Positions 50,789 to 60,229 of a stretch of DNA of 64,000 nt are shown here, one piece after another. The translations under genes were made by a program, and so were the position numbers. Origin of the DNA: Paenibacillus xylanexedens (lineage in GTDB: Bacteria; Bacillota; Bacilli; Paenibacillales; Paenibacillaceae). Where the stretch lies: assembly GCF_017874615.1 (NCBI RefSeq), contig NZ_JAGIKV010000029.1:1-64000 (forward strand), written 5' to 3'. Under the pieces are notes generated by a model. It had not been told where the DNA came from. It worked only from the letters and a program-made list of their open reading frames with translations, and did not search any database. Numbering within the stretch: position 1 is the stretch's first letter; each line of letters starts with the position of its first letter.

Positions 50789-52507
50789 ATGAACAGTTTG
50801 TTTATGCGGATCTTTTTATTTTTTTCCTGTCTGATGCTGGCCGCGGGTGCGGTTCTTGGCATTACGTTGTACCGTTCATCGGCGCAACTGGTCGAGCAAT
50901 CCATGGGCATGCAGGCACAGGCTGTGGCTGAACGGGCAGTTCAGTCCATCGACACCTCCCTGTATGCGCCACTAAGCACGGGACAAGACGAAACAGACTA
51001 TTATGGTACATTACGCGAACAGCTTAGCCAGCTTCGCGAGGCCAATGGGTTGAAGTATCTGTACACGCTCGGTAAACGGCAAGAGAACGGGGCCACATCG
51101 TATTATTACGTTGTAGATGGCGCTGCTGCCGATGTGGCAGAGGATGACTTCTCGCCATACGGTTCTCCTGAAGAGAACCATTATGAAGGCATGTTGCAGG
51201 CTTTTGAGCAAAATGAACCTGTACGAGGTGATCTGACCCAAGATGAGTACGGGGCAACTATTACAGCTTATGTACCTATTCATGGAGCCAATGGGGAACT
51301 ACTTGGTCTGGTTGGTGCTGACTTGGACTCCACCGCTGTCTATGAACTAATGACACGGAATCGGATGACGATGATCTGGACAGCCCTCTCCATCGTGCTA
51401 CTCAGTGTCTTGCTGGTGTATGGCTTCGCCCATTACTTGACCCGTCCATTGGTGAAGCTGAAGAAGTTGATTACCGAAGTTGGAAAAGGCGACCTGACCG
51501 TCAACGTTGAACTTAGTCGCAAGGACGAGGTGGGACAGCTCGCTTCCGAGTTCAAACATCTGGTTACAGGTACCCGTGATGTCATGACGGGCATCCGTCA
51601 AAGCTCCGACTCTCTGCTACAAGCTGCAGAAGGTGTATCCAAACATTCACAGGCAACTGCCGAAGCTAGCCAGCGTATTGCCGAGCATACCAATCATACA
51701 GCCAGTGGAGCTGCCGAACAGGTGGCTCGTGCAGGAGAAGTTACGGTAGCCATGGAAGAGATTACACGCAGCATGCAGCACATTGCGAATTCTTCCTCTA
51801 TGGTCGCGGATGTCTCACAGGAAACGACCAATAACGCAGTACAAGGTCAAGCCAACATCAACACAGCGATGGACAGTATGGACAAAATTCATCAAGCAAA
51901 TGTGCAGATGGTAGCCTCCACCTCTCAGCTGGAGCAGTACTCAGGTAAAATTGAGTCGGTAGCACATCTGATGAAAGGCATCGCTTCACAGACCAATCTG
52001 CTCGCACTTAATGCAAGTATTGAAGCGGCTCGTGCAGGAGAGTATGGCAGCGGGTTTGCGGTGGTTGCCTCAGAGGTTCGCAAGCTTGCGGGGGAATCAG
52101 AGCAATCGTCCCAGCATGTAACCGAACTGATCGCCGAGATGACACGCCAGACTGCCCTGTTGTCAGAACATATGTCTGCCAGCACATCAGCAGTCCAATC
52201 CGGTCTCGCTGTTGTTCAGGAGGCAGGTCGTTCATTCACATCCATTCACACCGGGATTGAGACGATGAATGAACGTCTACATGAAGTATCCGCAGCATCT
52301 GAGCAGCTGTCTGCCAGTGCAGAAGAAGTATCCGCTTCCGTGGAGGACATGGAGCATATCTCACGCGAATCCTCTTCAAGTATCCAGAAGGTGTCTCATG
52401 CTACCGGAAGCCAACTGCAATCCATGGATGAGATGAGTGCATCCGCCGAATCTCTGCGGGTATTGTCCAGTGAGCTGAACGGATTGATTAGTCGATTTAA
52501 AATATAG
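50789..52507 (+). CDS. transmembrane methyl-accepting chemotaxis protein
   Basis: A 572-residue chemoreceptor. A first membrane helix (~5-27) leads to an outside Cache-like sensor (~30-190, with LYTLGKRQENGATSYYYVVDG and PIHGANGELLGLVGADLD). A second helix (~193-215) is followed by HAMP (RPLVKLKKLITEVGKGDL) and a long signalling coil with the tip GIASQTNLLALNASIEAARAGEYGSGFAVVA in pieces. The ligand is not known. GGGGGA lies about 12 bases before the ATG, rather far. A sigma-D-type promoter is upstream. Confidence 0.93.
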   Translation: MNSLFMRIFLFFSCLMLAAGAVLGITLYRSSAQLVEQSMGMQAQAVAERAVQSIDTSLYAPLSTGQDETDYYGTLREQLSQLREANGLKYLYTLGKRQENGATSYYYVVDGAAADVAEDDFSPYGSPEENHYEGMLQAFEQNEPVRGDLTQDEYGATITAYVPIHGANGELLGLVGADLDSTAVYELMTRNRMTMIWTALSIVLLSVLLVYGFAHYLTRPLVKLKKLITEVGKGDLTVNVELSRKDEVGQLASEFKHLVTGTRDVMTGIRQSSDSLLQAAEGVSKHSQATAEASQRIAEHTNHTASGAAEQVARAGEVTVAMEEITRSMQHIANSSSMVADVSQETTNNAVQGQANINTAMDSMDKIHQANVQMVASTSQLEQYSGKIESVAHLMKGIASQTNLLALNASIEAARAGEYGSGFAVVASEVRKLAGESEQSSQHVTELIAEMTRQTALLSEHMSASTSAVQSGLAVVQEAGRSFTSIHTGIETMNERLHEVSAASEQLSASAEEVSASVEDMEHISRESSSSIQKVSHATGSQLQSMDEMSASAESLRVLSSELNGLISRFKI

Positions 52508-52541
52508 CGGGCAGCTTAGATTGCAGATCAGCCCAAAACAA

Positions 52542-52612
52542 AAAGCCGCACGGCAGGGACAGGATCATGGGGTTCAACCCCATATCCAGACCACTACCTG
52601 CGGCTTTATTTT
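52542..52612. terminator. long terminator hairpin between chemoreceptor and nucleoside hydrolase genes
   Basis: AAAGCCGCA at 52542 pairs with TGCGGCTTT ending at 52607, with CAGG/CCTG and a perfect inner stem ATGGGG-TTCAA-CCCCAT. TTATTTTG follows on the plus strand and AAAACAAAAA precedes. Confidence 0.8.
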
Positions 52613-52652
52613 GTTGTACCTTTAAGGATGGCAAGCCTTACAGCTGCCTGAA

Positions 52653-53606
52653 TTAGTAGCGCTGCGGAGCAGCTTTTTTACCCAAATCCGTCATGTACGT
52701 AAAGAATGCTTCCGGATCGGTATCATACACCAGTTGTACTGGACGTCCGTCTGCTTGCTCCACCGTGCGGCCCTGGCTAGGTCCATCCGGGATGACAATA
52801 CAGTTTACGGTTTTCTTCTTCACGATGTCCTCGCGTCCAACGGAAGCTGTTGTCAGCACATCCCACAGATAGTATGTGGAATTTGTCTCACTGTACACCA
52901 GTGGCGGACAACCTGCGTAACAGTTACCCAGGAAATCAACGCCTTCGAAGCGACGCTCTGCTGCCCAACGGTTACGAACGGCTGGAGTCAGAGGTACTTT
53001 GTTCGTGCTTTCCAGTGCAACCAGATCGATCTGGATACCACTCTGCCATACACGGTAAGCCGCTTCCGGGTCCCAGAATACGTTCCACTCTGCTGTGCCA
53101 TCATGCTCAGGTTCTTCTACGTTACCACGCTCAAATGTACCGCCCATCCATACCAGCTTGTCGATTTTCTCTTCAATGTCTGGTGCTTCGTCCAGTGCAC
53201 GCGCAAGGTCTGTCAGTGGGCCTGTGAACAGGAGCAACGTTTTGCCTTCGGTATTGCGCACTTTCTCGATCAGATGCTGGTGTGCCGGAATGGCAGAGAG
53301 TGGTGCTTCCATTTTGCCGGACTCGTTCAGTACAGGAAGTGCATCTACATAGAAGGAATGCAGTCTCCACGCCGCAGGAAATGGATTTTTCCCTCTGGAG
53401 TTGGATTTGGATACCTCTACGGAATATGTACCGAAACGATCGATAATTTTACGGCTGGCATCTGTTGCTGGCTCCAGATATCCGTCTGCCGGAATAACCG
53501 ATACGCCGGTTACATGTACATTGTCCATTTGCAGAAGCATGAACAGCGATACGAGGTCATCCACGCCGCCGTCATGGTTAAAATACACATTAAGTTGGTT
53601 CGTCAT
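52653..53606 (-). CDS. nucleoside hydrolase-like protein, variant metal motif
   Basis: A 317-residue member of the nucleoside hydrolase family. The N-terminal calcium motif reads NHDGGVDDLVSLFML, with Asn where the usual first Asp stands; the later Asp residues are kept. GPLTDLARALDEAP, KLVWMGGTFERGN and a C-terminal WDVLT segment correspond to active-site regions, but the substrate may differ from ordinary nucleosides. The start giving MTNQLNVYFNH is 11 bases after AAGGA; an ATG four codons upstream is also possible. It is monocistronic and separate from the purine block. Confidence 0.85.
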   Translation of the reverse strand: MTNQLNVYFNHDGGVDDLVSLFMLLQMDNVHVTGVSVIPADGYLEPATDASRKIIDRFGTYSVEVSKSNSRGKNPFPAAWRLHSFYVDALPVLNESGKMEAPLSAIPAHQHLIEKVRNTEGKTLLLFTGPLTDLARALDEAPDIEEKIDKLVWMGGTFERGNVEEPEHDGTAEWNVFWDPEAAYRVWQSGIQIDLVALESTNKVPLTPAVRNRWAAERRFEGVDFLGNCYAGCPPLVYSETNSTYYLWDVLTTASVGREDIVKKKTVNCIVIPDGPSQGRTVEQADGRPVQLVYDTDPEAFFTYMTDLGKKAAPQRY

Positions 53607-53874
53607 GCTTGCTTTCATCCTTCCCCTGGTTGTCCCATTGATGTTGATCATCCGTCTGCCAAGGCCGACGCTCTCTCTATTATGTCCCATAACCCTTAGC
53701 TACGTAAACCTTCCCCATGCAAAGAAAACAAGGATCACGCCTCATCCTGCGGATATTTTACAGTTCCACCATTCCATCTCAGGAGGACAACTGGTAGAGG
53801 TCATCAACGTTCGAAAAATAAAGAAATGGACAGCAGGCTTGAAGCCCCGCCGTCCTTCTCACCCATTCCATGCA

Positions 53875-56106
53875 TTACATGGACTGGTTCTGTTTCTCTT
53901 CATTCTTCTCTGCAATCGACACATACTTTCCTGGCCAGAAGGCCCATTTACCCAGCAATGCGGTGATCGCCGGTACCATGAACGGACGAACCAGGAAGGT
54001 ATCCAACATCACACCAACGGCTGTGATTATACCAAACTGCACCAACACCTGAATTGGCAATGTAGCAAGTACCGCAAACGTTCCTGCCAAGATCAGACCT
54101 GCAGATGTAATAACAGAGCTTGTCTCGCCAACACCTTCTCTGATCGCTTGACGAAGCGGCATCGTTTTGCGTTTCTGCCAGATGCTAGAGATCATGAAGA
54201 TGTTGTAGTCTTCACCCAGTGCCACGAGGAATACGAAGGAATACAGCGGAATCGCTCCCTGAATGGCATCTGCGCCAAGTCCGTAGTGAATGATGATCCA
54301 ACCCAGACCCAGTGCAGAGAAATACGACAGAACAACCGTTGCAATCAGGTATGCTGTGGCTACGATTGAACGCAAGTACAACAGTAGTAACAATGTAATC
54401 ATGCCGATGACCACCGGAATAATGATCTTGGCATCCCGTTCTCCAGTCACTTCAATGTCATACTGTTCAGCCGTCTGACCATCGATCCATACCTGACTGT
54501 CCACATTAGATACACCAGCATCTTGAAGCGCCTGTTCTGCAGTAGCCCGCAGATCCGGAATATGCTGCATCGCCTCCATGGAGTATGGATTCAGATTGAA
54601 CTCCACATCAAAGGCGGTAATGTTGGCATTCTCGGCACCCTGCTGAGCATCGCCTACTTTGCTAATGTAATCCAGCGATTCGAGACGTTGCTTCAGATCA
54701 GTTTCTTTGCCTTCGGCATCAACGATCACTTTGACTGGAGCCAGCTCACCTTGGGAGAATTGTTCACCGATGACTGTGAAACCTTCGCGGGAAGGCACAT
54801 CCTCCGGGAAGGAAGACAACAGATCATACGTGAATTTAACCTGAGTAGAGAATGCCGCCAGTCCTCCCAGCAATACCAACGTAATTGCAAGAACGGTCCA
54901 TGGCTTTGTTACTACAACACGGCCAATCCAGCTTTCCTTCACTTTGCGCGGGGCAGGAGCCGGTTTGCCTTTTTTCTTAGCACGCTCCACTTCCATCTCA
55001 TGTGTACGTGGTACGAACGGATAGAATGAACCCCGACCGAAGATCGCCAGAAGCGCCGGAACCAGTGTCAGACTTGCAATAAACATGATAAAGATGGACA
55101 GACTGAATGGTACGGCAAAGCGATGATATGCACCGTATTCAGCCAGCAACAGTACCAGTAGTGCTGCAACGACCGTGAATCCACTCATGGCAATGGCGCC
55201 AGATGATCCGGTAATTGCCTGGAAAATGGCTTTCTTTTTGTCCGGCTCATGATAGAGAATCTGGCGGTATCTGGAGATCATGAACAGGCAGTAATCCGTT
55301 CCTGCTCCAAATAACAACACGGTCATGATCGAAATGGACTGTGCATCCACCGTAATCCAGCCTTGATCTGCCATGAATCCGAGTATGGGGCTTGTCACCA
55401 TATACGCGAATCCAACCGCAATAATCGGGATAATTGCCAGTACAGGCGAGCGGTAGATCAACAGCAACAGTACTAATACCAGTACAACCGTAGCGATCAG
55501 CAAGGATACATCGGCGGAGGAGAATAGCCCGCTCGCATCAATGGATATCCCTACTGGCCCTGTCACACGGGCAATCAGTGTATTGGTATCATCTATGGCT
55601 ACATCGAACGGATTTGCCCCGAAGATGTCTTGTGTTTTTTGCTCAAGTGCTTCAATAGCTTCCTTCAATTGTTCTGAATCGGCACCTTCATTGAAGAAAA
55701 GTGGCATAACCAAAGTACTTCCGTCTTCCGAAAGCTGGCCTTTCAATGCCTGTGGTGGCAATTGATAGAGTGGCACAACGGACTGCTGTTGTTCTACCGG
55801 ATCTTGATCCAGTCGCTCCGTTAATGCCTGAATGTTCTCAATCTGCTCATCCGTCAGACCGCCGGCTTGACGCCATACGATCAGCGCGGGCAATCCTTCA
55901 CCACCAGGGAATTCCTTCTCGGCAAGTGCAGCTGCCTGAACCGATGGTTTGGATTCACTCAGATCCTGTGCGTTATTGGTTTCACGATCACCTACAGCAG
56001 GCCATACCATGCCAAGCACAACGGCGATAATGATCCATACCAACAGCGTAATCCATTTGCTTCGTTTGCCGGCAACCCAGCGGCCGTAACCCGAACCTTC
56101 CTGCAT
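53875..56106 (-). CDS. MMPL/RND family transporter (YdfJ-like)
   Basis: A 743-residue membrane protein with the duplicated RND plan: one helix, an outside domain (~35-170), five or six helices with FGAGTDYCLFMISRYRQ (~residues 265-281), a cytosolic segment, then a second outside domain (~430-540) and a second helix bundle with ALGEDYNIFMISSIWQKR. Both GxxxDY proton-relay motifs are present. Family members export drugs or lipids. The divergent TetR gene is probably its regulator. Confidence 0.92.
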   Translation of the reverse strand: MQEGSGYGRWVAGKRSKWITLLVWIIIAVVLGMVWPAVGDRETNNAQDLSESKPSVQAAALAEKEFPGGEGLPALIVWRQAGGLTDEQIENIQALTERLDQDPVEQQQSVVPLYQLPPQALKGQLSEDGSTLVMPLFFNEGADSEQLKEAIEALEQKTQDIFGANPFDVAIDDTNTLIARVTGPVGISIDASGLFSSADVSLLIATVVLVLVLLLLIYRSPVLAIIPIIAVGFAYMVTSPILGFMADQGWITVDAQSISIMTVLLFGAGTDYCLFMISRYRQILYHEPDKKKAIFQAITGSSGAIAMSGFTVVAALLVLLLAEYGAYHRFAVPFSLSIFIMFIASLTLVPALLAIFGRGSFYPFVPRTHEMEVERAKKKGKPAPAPRKVKESWIGRVVVTKPWTVLAITLVLLGGLAAFSTQVKFTYDLLSSFPEDVPSREGFTVIGEQFSQGELAPVKVIVDAEGKETDLKQRLESLDYISKVGDAQQGAENANITAFDVEFNLNPYSMEAMQHIPDLRATAEQALQDAGVSNVDSQVWIDGQTAEQYDIEVTGERDAKIIIPVVIGMITLLLLLYLRSIVATAYLIATVVLSYFSALGLGWIIIHYGLGADAIQGAIPLYSFVFLVALGEDYNIFMISSIWQKRKTMPLRQAIREGVGETSSVITSAGLILAGTFAVLATLPIQVLVQFGIITAVGVMLDTFLVRPFMVPAITALLGKWAFWPGKYVSIAEKNEEKQNQSM

Positions 56107-56165
56107 TGTCTCTTCATCTCCCTATTCTGTTTCTATGAAGCCCTAATATATATGATGGTGTAGTA

Positions 56166-56181
56166 ATGAACCACGGGTCAT
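56166..56181. promoter_or_regulatory. candidate TetR operator between MMPL and TetR genes
   Basis: ATGAACC-AC-GGGTCAT is a 16-bp inverted repeat with one mismatched pair in the 178-base divergent gap. It is a reasonable operator for the adjacent TetR protein; no second copy is seen. Confidence 0.4.
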
Positions 56182-56284
56182 AGTATAATCGAGTTAATTA
56201 TATATACCGGAAGGTTAATTTTGCAATGCCTAATTTTGTGAACACTTCTAACAAGCAATTAAATACGTAAAGAGGTATGTACTT

Positions 56285-56911
56285 ATGAGCAAAAAAACAA
56301 ACATTCCCCGTTCACCGGGTAGACCCAAAACAGGTGTGGATCAAGCGTCTGTGCAAACCAACATATTGATGACCGCGTCACGTCTGTTTATGGAATACGG
56401 GTATGAGCCCGTCTCTCTCCAGCAGATTGCTTCGTTATGTAATGTGACCAAAGCATCGATCTATTATCACTTCACCAGCAAAGCCGATCTGTTCACCGTT
56501 GCCATTACCCGCATGATGGCGATGGGCATGCAACAGACTTCGCTCCGGCTGGATGAACCTGGTACGTTGCAAGAACGACTGGTTAAGGTTGCCGAAGCCA
56601 AGATGCAGCATTCCCATATTGAAACGGAGACCATGATGCGAGAAGCCGAGAAACATCTGGACACGGAGCAGCTCGCTCAGATTCGGGAAGCAGAGGTTCA
56701 TATTTTTGAAGTGCTAGCTACCCATTTTCAGAAGGAGATGGATAATGGTTATTTGTGGGTCGGGAACCCTATGCTGCTTGCCCATGCATTTACGTCACTG
56801 CTGATGCTCGCGAACCGCGAAGATGTACGCAACATGAATGGCGGCAGCATCGAGGAACTTGCGCAGGAACTGGTGGCGCTGTTTCTGGATGGAGCTGTTA
56901 GGCGAAACTAA
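56285..56911 (+). CDS. TetR/AcrR family regulator
   Basis: A 208-residue repressor. The DNA-binding helices are at ~20-65, with VSLQQIASLCNVTKASIYYHF and SKADLFTVAI. The C-terminal ligand domain has no specific match. An N-terminal basic arm (KKTNIPRSPGRPKT) precedes the domain. It is divergent from the MMPL transporter, the usual arrangement for a local repressor of an efflux pump. AAGAGG precedes the ATG. Confidence 0.92.
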   Translation: MSKKTNIPRSPGRPKTGVDQASVQTNILMTASRLFMEYGYEPVSLQQIASLCNVTKASIYYHFTSKADLFTVAITRMMAMGMQQTSLRLDEPGTLQERLVKVAEAKMQHSHIETETMMREAEKHLDTEQLAQIREAEVHIFEVLATHFQKEMDNGYLWVGNPMLLAHAFTSLLMLANREDVRNMNGGSIEELAQELVALFLDGAVRRN

Positions 56912-56946
56912 AATATATAGCTGTATCTCAAAAGCAGTTATGCCAA

Positions 56947-56990
56947 AAACCATCGGGCGATGCAATGAACACACCTACCGATGGTTTATT
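56947..56990 (+). terminator. terminator of the TetR gene
   Basis: AAACCATCGG at 56947-56956 pairs with CCGATGGTTT at 56978-56987, followed by ATTGG. The T tract is short. Confidence 0.65.
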
Positions 56991-57066
56991 GGTTGAAATC
57001 TAATCATGATTATAGGACTCTGCTCCTGAAAGTTTTGAATTGATCCTGTAATTACTTACCTGTTAC

Positions 57067-57864
57067 TTAATCGACAGTGATATAAATAGATATATTAGGG
57101 CCATCACTACTATTCTCCGTATAGAATTTACCTTCACCCGTTGGTCTTCCGTTTTTAAACATGCCAACATAGACTAACTTACCGTTCAAGTACCCTTTAC
57201 CTTTGCCGGTAATGGCTCCATTTTTAGCCTGCCCATCATAGATGATTACACCATCTTCGTACAATTTAATTTTGCCAGAATACGTGGGTACTCCTTTATC
57301 AAATGCACCAACATAGGCAATTTCTCCATATTGATATGCTTTACCTTGTCCCTGTGGCAAACCATTCTTAAACGTACCCTGATAGAACATTTCACCATAT
57401 TCTGTATACCACTTACCTTGACCATGAAACGAACCATTCAAAAAATCGCCCTTATATTTAACCGTTCCATCTGGATAATATTCGGTACCCTTACCTGAAG
57501 GAAGCCATGTTTCCTTATCCACCTTACCAACATAATTAAACTTTCCATTTGGGTAATAAGTCTTTCCCTGTCCATTAGAAATATCCGAGTACAGCTTTCC
57601 ATCTGCGTTATACCTTTTTCCTTCATGAGGCATTCCCGCTACAAACTTACCTTCAAAGCTCTTCTTCCCATTTAGAAAGTAGGATATTCCTTTACCATTA
57701 GGAACACCATTTTTGACTTCTCCCACATATCTGTGTTTCTCACCAGAAAGAGTAATATAGATTTCTTTTTTCGCTGCTAAGACCTGTCCAGGTGAAGTAA
57801 ACAGCGGTGTAGCCAAAATTAAAAAAACAGTAAACCACTTCAAATAATTCTCTAACTTTCGCAT
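57067..57864 (-). CDS. secreted MORN-repeat protein
   Basis: A 265-residue protein with a signal peptide (~residues 1-30, ending VLAA) and about nine MORN-type repeats of 22-24 residues, each with a Y-x-G-x-(F/V/K)-x-x-G-x-P-x-G-x-G-x-x-Y pattern, for example GVPNGKGISYFLNGK and GLPQGQGKAYQYG. MORN repeats form a beta-hairpin sheet and often bind lipids or proteins. The protein probably sits at the cell surface. Its function is unknown. Confidence 0.9.
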   Translation of the reverse strand: MRKLENYLKWFTVFLILATPLFTSPGQVLAAKKEIYITLSGEKHRYVGEVKNGVPNGKGISYFLNGKKSFEGKFVAGMPHEGKRYNADGKLYSDISNGQGKTYYPNGKFNYVGKVDKETWLPSGKGTEYYPDGTVKYKGDFLNGSFHGQGKWYTEYGEMFYQGTFKNGLPQGQGKAYQYGEIAYVGAFDKGVPTYSGKIKLYEDGVIIYDGQAKNGAITGKGKGYLNGKLVYVGMFKNGRPTGEGKFYTENSSDGPNISIYITVD

Positions 57865-58193
57865 TTCGTTAAATCCCCATTTCTATTATATAAAATCTAT
57901 CGGCCTGCTAAGGTAAACTGATACGTCTCTTTAAGACTATGAATGTCTGGTTTACTACAACGCAGCTATGTATACAGTACAGCAAATCAAAATATGTAAT
58001 TCGAGCAGAGTAATACGAATCTTCAAAAATAAGTTTCTCTTCGACTTAGCAAGCACGACAATACTTATATCGACCATTATAGCTACAAGCATGAGAAAAT
58101 ATGGTAAAGTGTTGTTAATTATCTATTTCCCGTTGATTAATACGATACATAACATGAATAATACTAGCCTGGAACCTATAGGAGGAAATAACC
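57865..58193. other. 329-base divergent gap without recognised gene
   Basis: AT-rich promoter region between the MORN and GNAT genes. A 112-codon frame running from 57968 into the GNAT gene in another register has no ribosome site and looks like chance. No repeat element is present. Confidence 0.5.
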
Positions 58194-58784
58194 ATGTCAC
58201 ATTCAAAACCATCCCCACGCATCCCTCGTCTGCTAGAAACGTCGCGCATATACCTGCGTCCTTTCGAGATTACAGATGTGGATGCTTATTTCCCCAGCCT
58301 GTTTGACGCCGAGATGCGCAGGCTGACGGGAACACAGAACAGTTTCACACGCGCTCAGGTTGAACGTTATGTTGAGAGCGCTGCACAAGATGACACCCGA
58401 CTCATGCTACTGATTGCTTTACAGGAAAATGATCAGATCATCGGAGATGTCGTCCTGATGGACATGCATGCCAAGAATCGCAGTGCACATATCCGGGTTG
58501 CCATCGATCAGGCGGCGCATCAAGGAAAAGGTTATGGTAGCGAGGCGTTGCTACTTATGCTGGACTACGGCTTTGGCATCTGTAACTTGCATCGAATCGA
58601 GCTTGAGGTGTACGCCTTCAACGAGCGAGCCATTCGCACGTATGAGAAGCTTGGATTCCAGCGCGAGGGTGTGAAGCGGGATGTCTTGTTCTACAATCAT
58701 CAATACCATGATGCCATTCAGATGAGCATGCTGGAGGATGAGTTCAGACAACGTCATATGAAAGATCAGCCAGGGAATGTTTAA
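58194..58784 (+). CDS. GNAT family acetyltransferase (RimJ/RimL-like)
   Basis: A 196-residue acetyl-CoA-dependent transferase. It opens with the RimJ-type strand RLLETSRIYLRPFEITDVDAYF in pieces, and the acetyl-CoA site is the Q/R-x-x-G-x-G segment HQGKGYGSEALLLML (~residues 112-126) followed by RIELEVYAFNERAIRTYEKLGF. The acceptor is unknown. AGGAGG is 8 bases before the ATG. It converges on the lipid kinase gene with only 40 bases between. Confidence 0.92.
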   Translation: MSHSKPSPRIPRLLETSRIYLRPFEITDVDAYFPSLFDAEMRRLTGTQNSFTRAQVERYVESAAQDDTRLMLLIALQENDQIIGDVVLMDMHAKNRSAHIRVAIDQAAHQGKGYGSEALLLMLDYGFGICNLHRIELEVYAFNERAIRTYEKLGFQREGVKRDVLFYNHQYHDAIQMSMLEDEFRQRHMKDQPGNV

Positions 58785-58824
58785 GTTTTCGATCAACTAA
58801 AATCAAACCAAAAAACCGTGGGAT

Positions 58825-59721
58825 TTAATAACCCTCCCCGGTTAGAAACTTCAGATGACCCGTCAGCACCGACAGCTCGGCGGGTGTCTTCATATACAAT
58901 TCGCCATCCGTGTCAGCTGACATCGGCGCATCGGTCTTCACTTTTAGCGTAGATGCCTTGAAGTATGAAATGCTCTCACTCTGAGGTTGCCAATCTCCCT
59001 CCGGCTTGTGTGACAGAATCTCTCGCAGCAGCGGAATGCCTGTCTCATGAATAATCAGCACGTCCAGTTCGCCATCCTGCAACGCATTCGGTGCAAAGGG
59101 TAATGCATTGGTTCCCAGAAAACGGCCATTGGCTGCATAGATCATCACTGCTTCGCCTTCCATCTCTTTCCCATCCGCCTCTATTTGATAACGAAATGGT
59201 TCCGTATGACTGATCGTCTGCAACGTGCTGATAAAATAACTGAGCTTACCCAGCGCGCCTTTCAGATTCTCGTTAATATTCTGCGAAGCATCACTGATCA
59301 AGCCAATGCCGAAAAAGTTCGTGAACACCCGATCATTGGCTCGTCCAACATCAATGGATACCACCCGACCTGCCAGCATTTCTTGTGCCGCAGTCTCTGC
59401 ATCCGGTGAAATCCCGAGCGAACGCGCAAAGTCATTGCAGGTGCCTCCAGGCAATATGCCAATCAACGGAGGATGTTGCAGATCAGCCAGTCCATTCACG
59501 CATTCATGCACCGTGCCGTCCCCACCCAGGATAAACACAACATCGAATAGTTCCCCGCGCTCACGACACAACTTCTCTCCTTCACCTGGTTCATCCGTAC
59601 GCACAATGACGCATTCACGGACAGCGGGAGCCAGCACACCAGCCACAAGGCCCACTGTATTCTCACGATTGGCCTTGCCCGAATGATGATGATGAATTAA
59701 CAACGCTTTGTTAAATTCCAT
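58825..59721 (-). CDS. diacylglycerol kinase family lipid kinase (YegS/BmrU-like)
   Basis: A 298-residue lipid kinase. The nucleotide-binding motif is ILGGDGTVHECVNGL (~residues 67-81), followed by GILPGGTCNDFARSLG. The C-terminal beta domain (DGELDVLIIHE, DGELYMKTP) is typical of DagK/YegS. It should phosphorylate diacylglycerol or a related lipid with ATP. The start is the ATG 7 bases after GGAGG; the longer frame upstream includes that site. Recycling of lipid after teichoic acid synthesis is a common role of such enzymes but is not shown here. Confidence 0.92.
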   Translation of the reverse strand: MEFNKALLIHHHHSGKANRENTVGLVAGVLAPAVRECVIVRTDEPGEGEKLCRERGELFDVVFILGGDGTVHECVNGLADLQHPPLIGILPGGTCNDFARSLGISPDAETAAQEMLAGRVVSIDVGRANDRVFTNFFGIGLISDASQNINENLKGALGKLSYFISTLQTISHTEPFRYQIEADGKEMEGEAVMIYAANGRFLGTNALPFAPNALQDGELDVLIIHETGIPLLREILSHKPEGDWQPQSESISYFKASTLKVKTDAPMSADTDGELYMKTPAELSVLTGHLKFLTGEGY

Positions 59722-59863
59722 CCCTCTTCCTCCATTCCAATGCTTGTTACCCTTTACCCACAAAGGTTGAAGCCGTAAACAAGCCCTTCGCTAAGTACTC
59801 ATCATGATTCCAAATAGGTTTCCCAATCAGGTATGCATCCTAATCCTCATTCATTCGTAATAG

Positions 59864-60059
59864 CTATATAAGTTCAACTTAAGAATATTCACACATGCCA
59901 CTCCGATGCCAGAATAACCTTCCGATCGCTGTTATCCCCAGATTTTTCTGATTTACTTTTACAAAGGTGAAAATCTGGTGATAAAGGCGAACGCTTCGCT
60001 TCTTCAGGTTAATTCTGTCCTCTACGTTCTCGTGTAAATGTATAGTTAAACTTAAATAG
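59864..60059 (+). repeat. family R nested-hairpin element, copy R6
   Basis: A 196-bp palindrome in the 508-base divergent gap 59722-60229. Outer arms CTATATAAGTTCAACTTAAG and GTATAGTTAAACTTAAATAG pair with few mismatches; the inner stem is TTATCCCCAGATTTT / AAAATCTGGTGATAA. It keeps CGATCG and GCGAACGCTTCGC in the internal loop. The other parts of the gap hold no feature that I can name. Confidence 0.8.
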
Positions 60060-60229
60060 ATAACCCTTTTATCTAACTAGCCATTTCCTTGTTTAACCAG
60101 ATGTATGCATGAGAAAAAGAGTTTCTCCGCACCTTAATGTCATAAGGCTGCAAATTTTGCTGGTGAGAACCCATTCAAATCGAGTCAAAACGGTTATATC
60201 TATACCATATACGAATGGAGGGATTCCCT

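Noticed and set aside
52580..52610. GGGGTTCAACCCC resembling a tRNA T arm
   Set aside because: The surrounding sequence folds as one long terminator hairpin and has no anticodon or D arm.
52734..53699. Plus-strand 321-codon frame opposite the second nucleoside hydrolase
   Set aside because: The minus-strand gene has clear family motifs; the plus-strand product is Cys-rich and matches nothing.
53401..54369. Plus-strand 322-codon frame opposite the MMPL gene
   Set aside because: It is antisense to two well-supported genes, has no ribosome site or known domain, and has the Cys/His/Arg-rich composition of a reverse-frame shadow.
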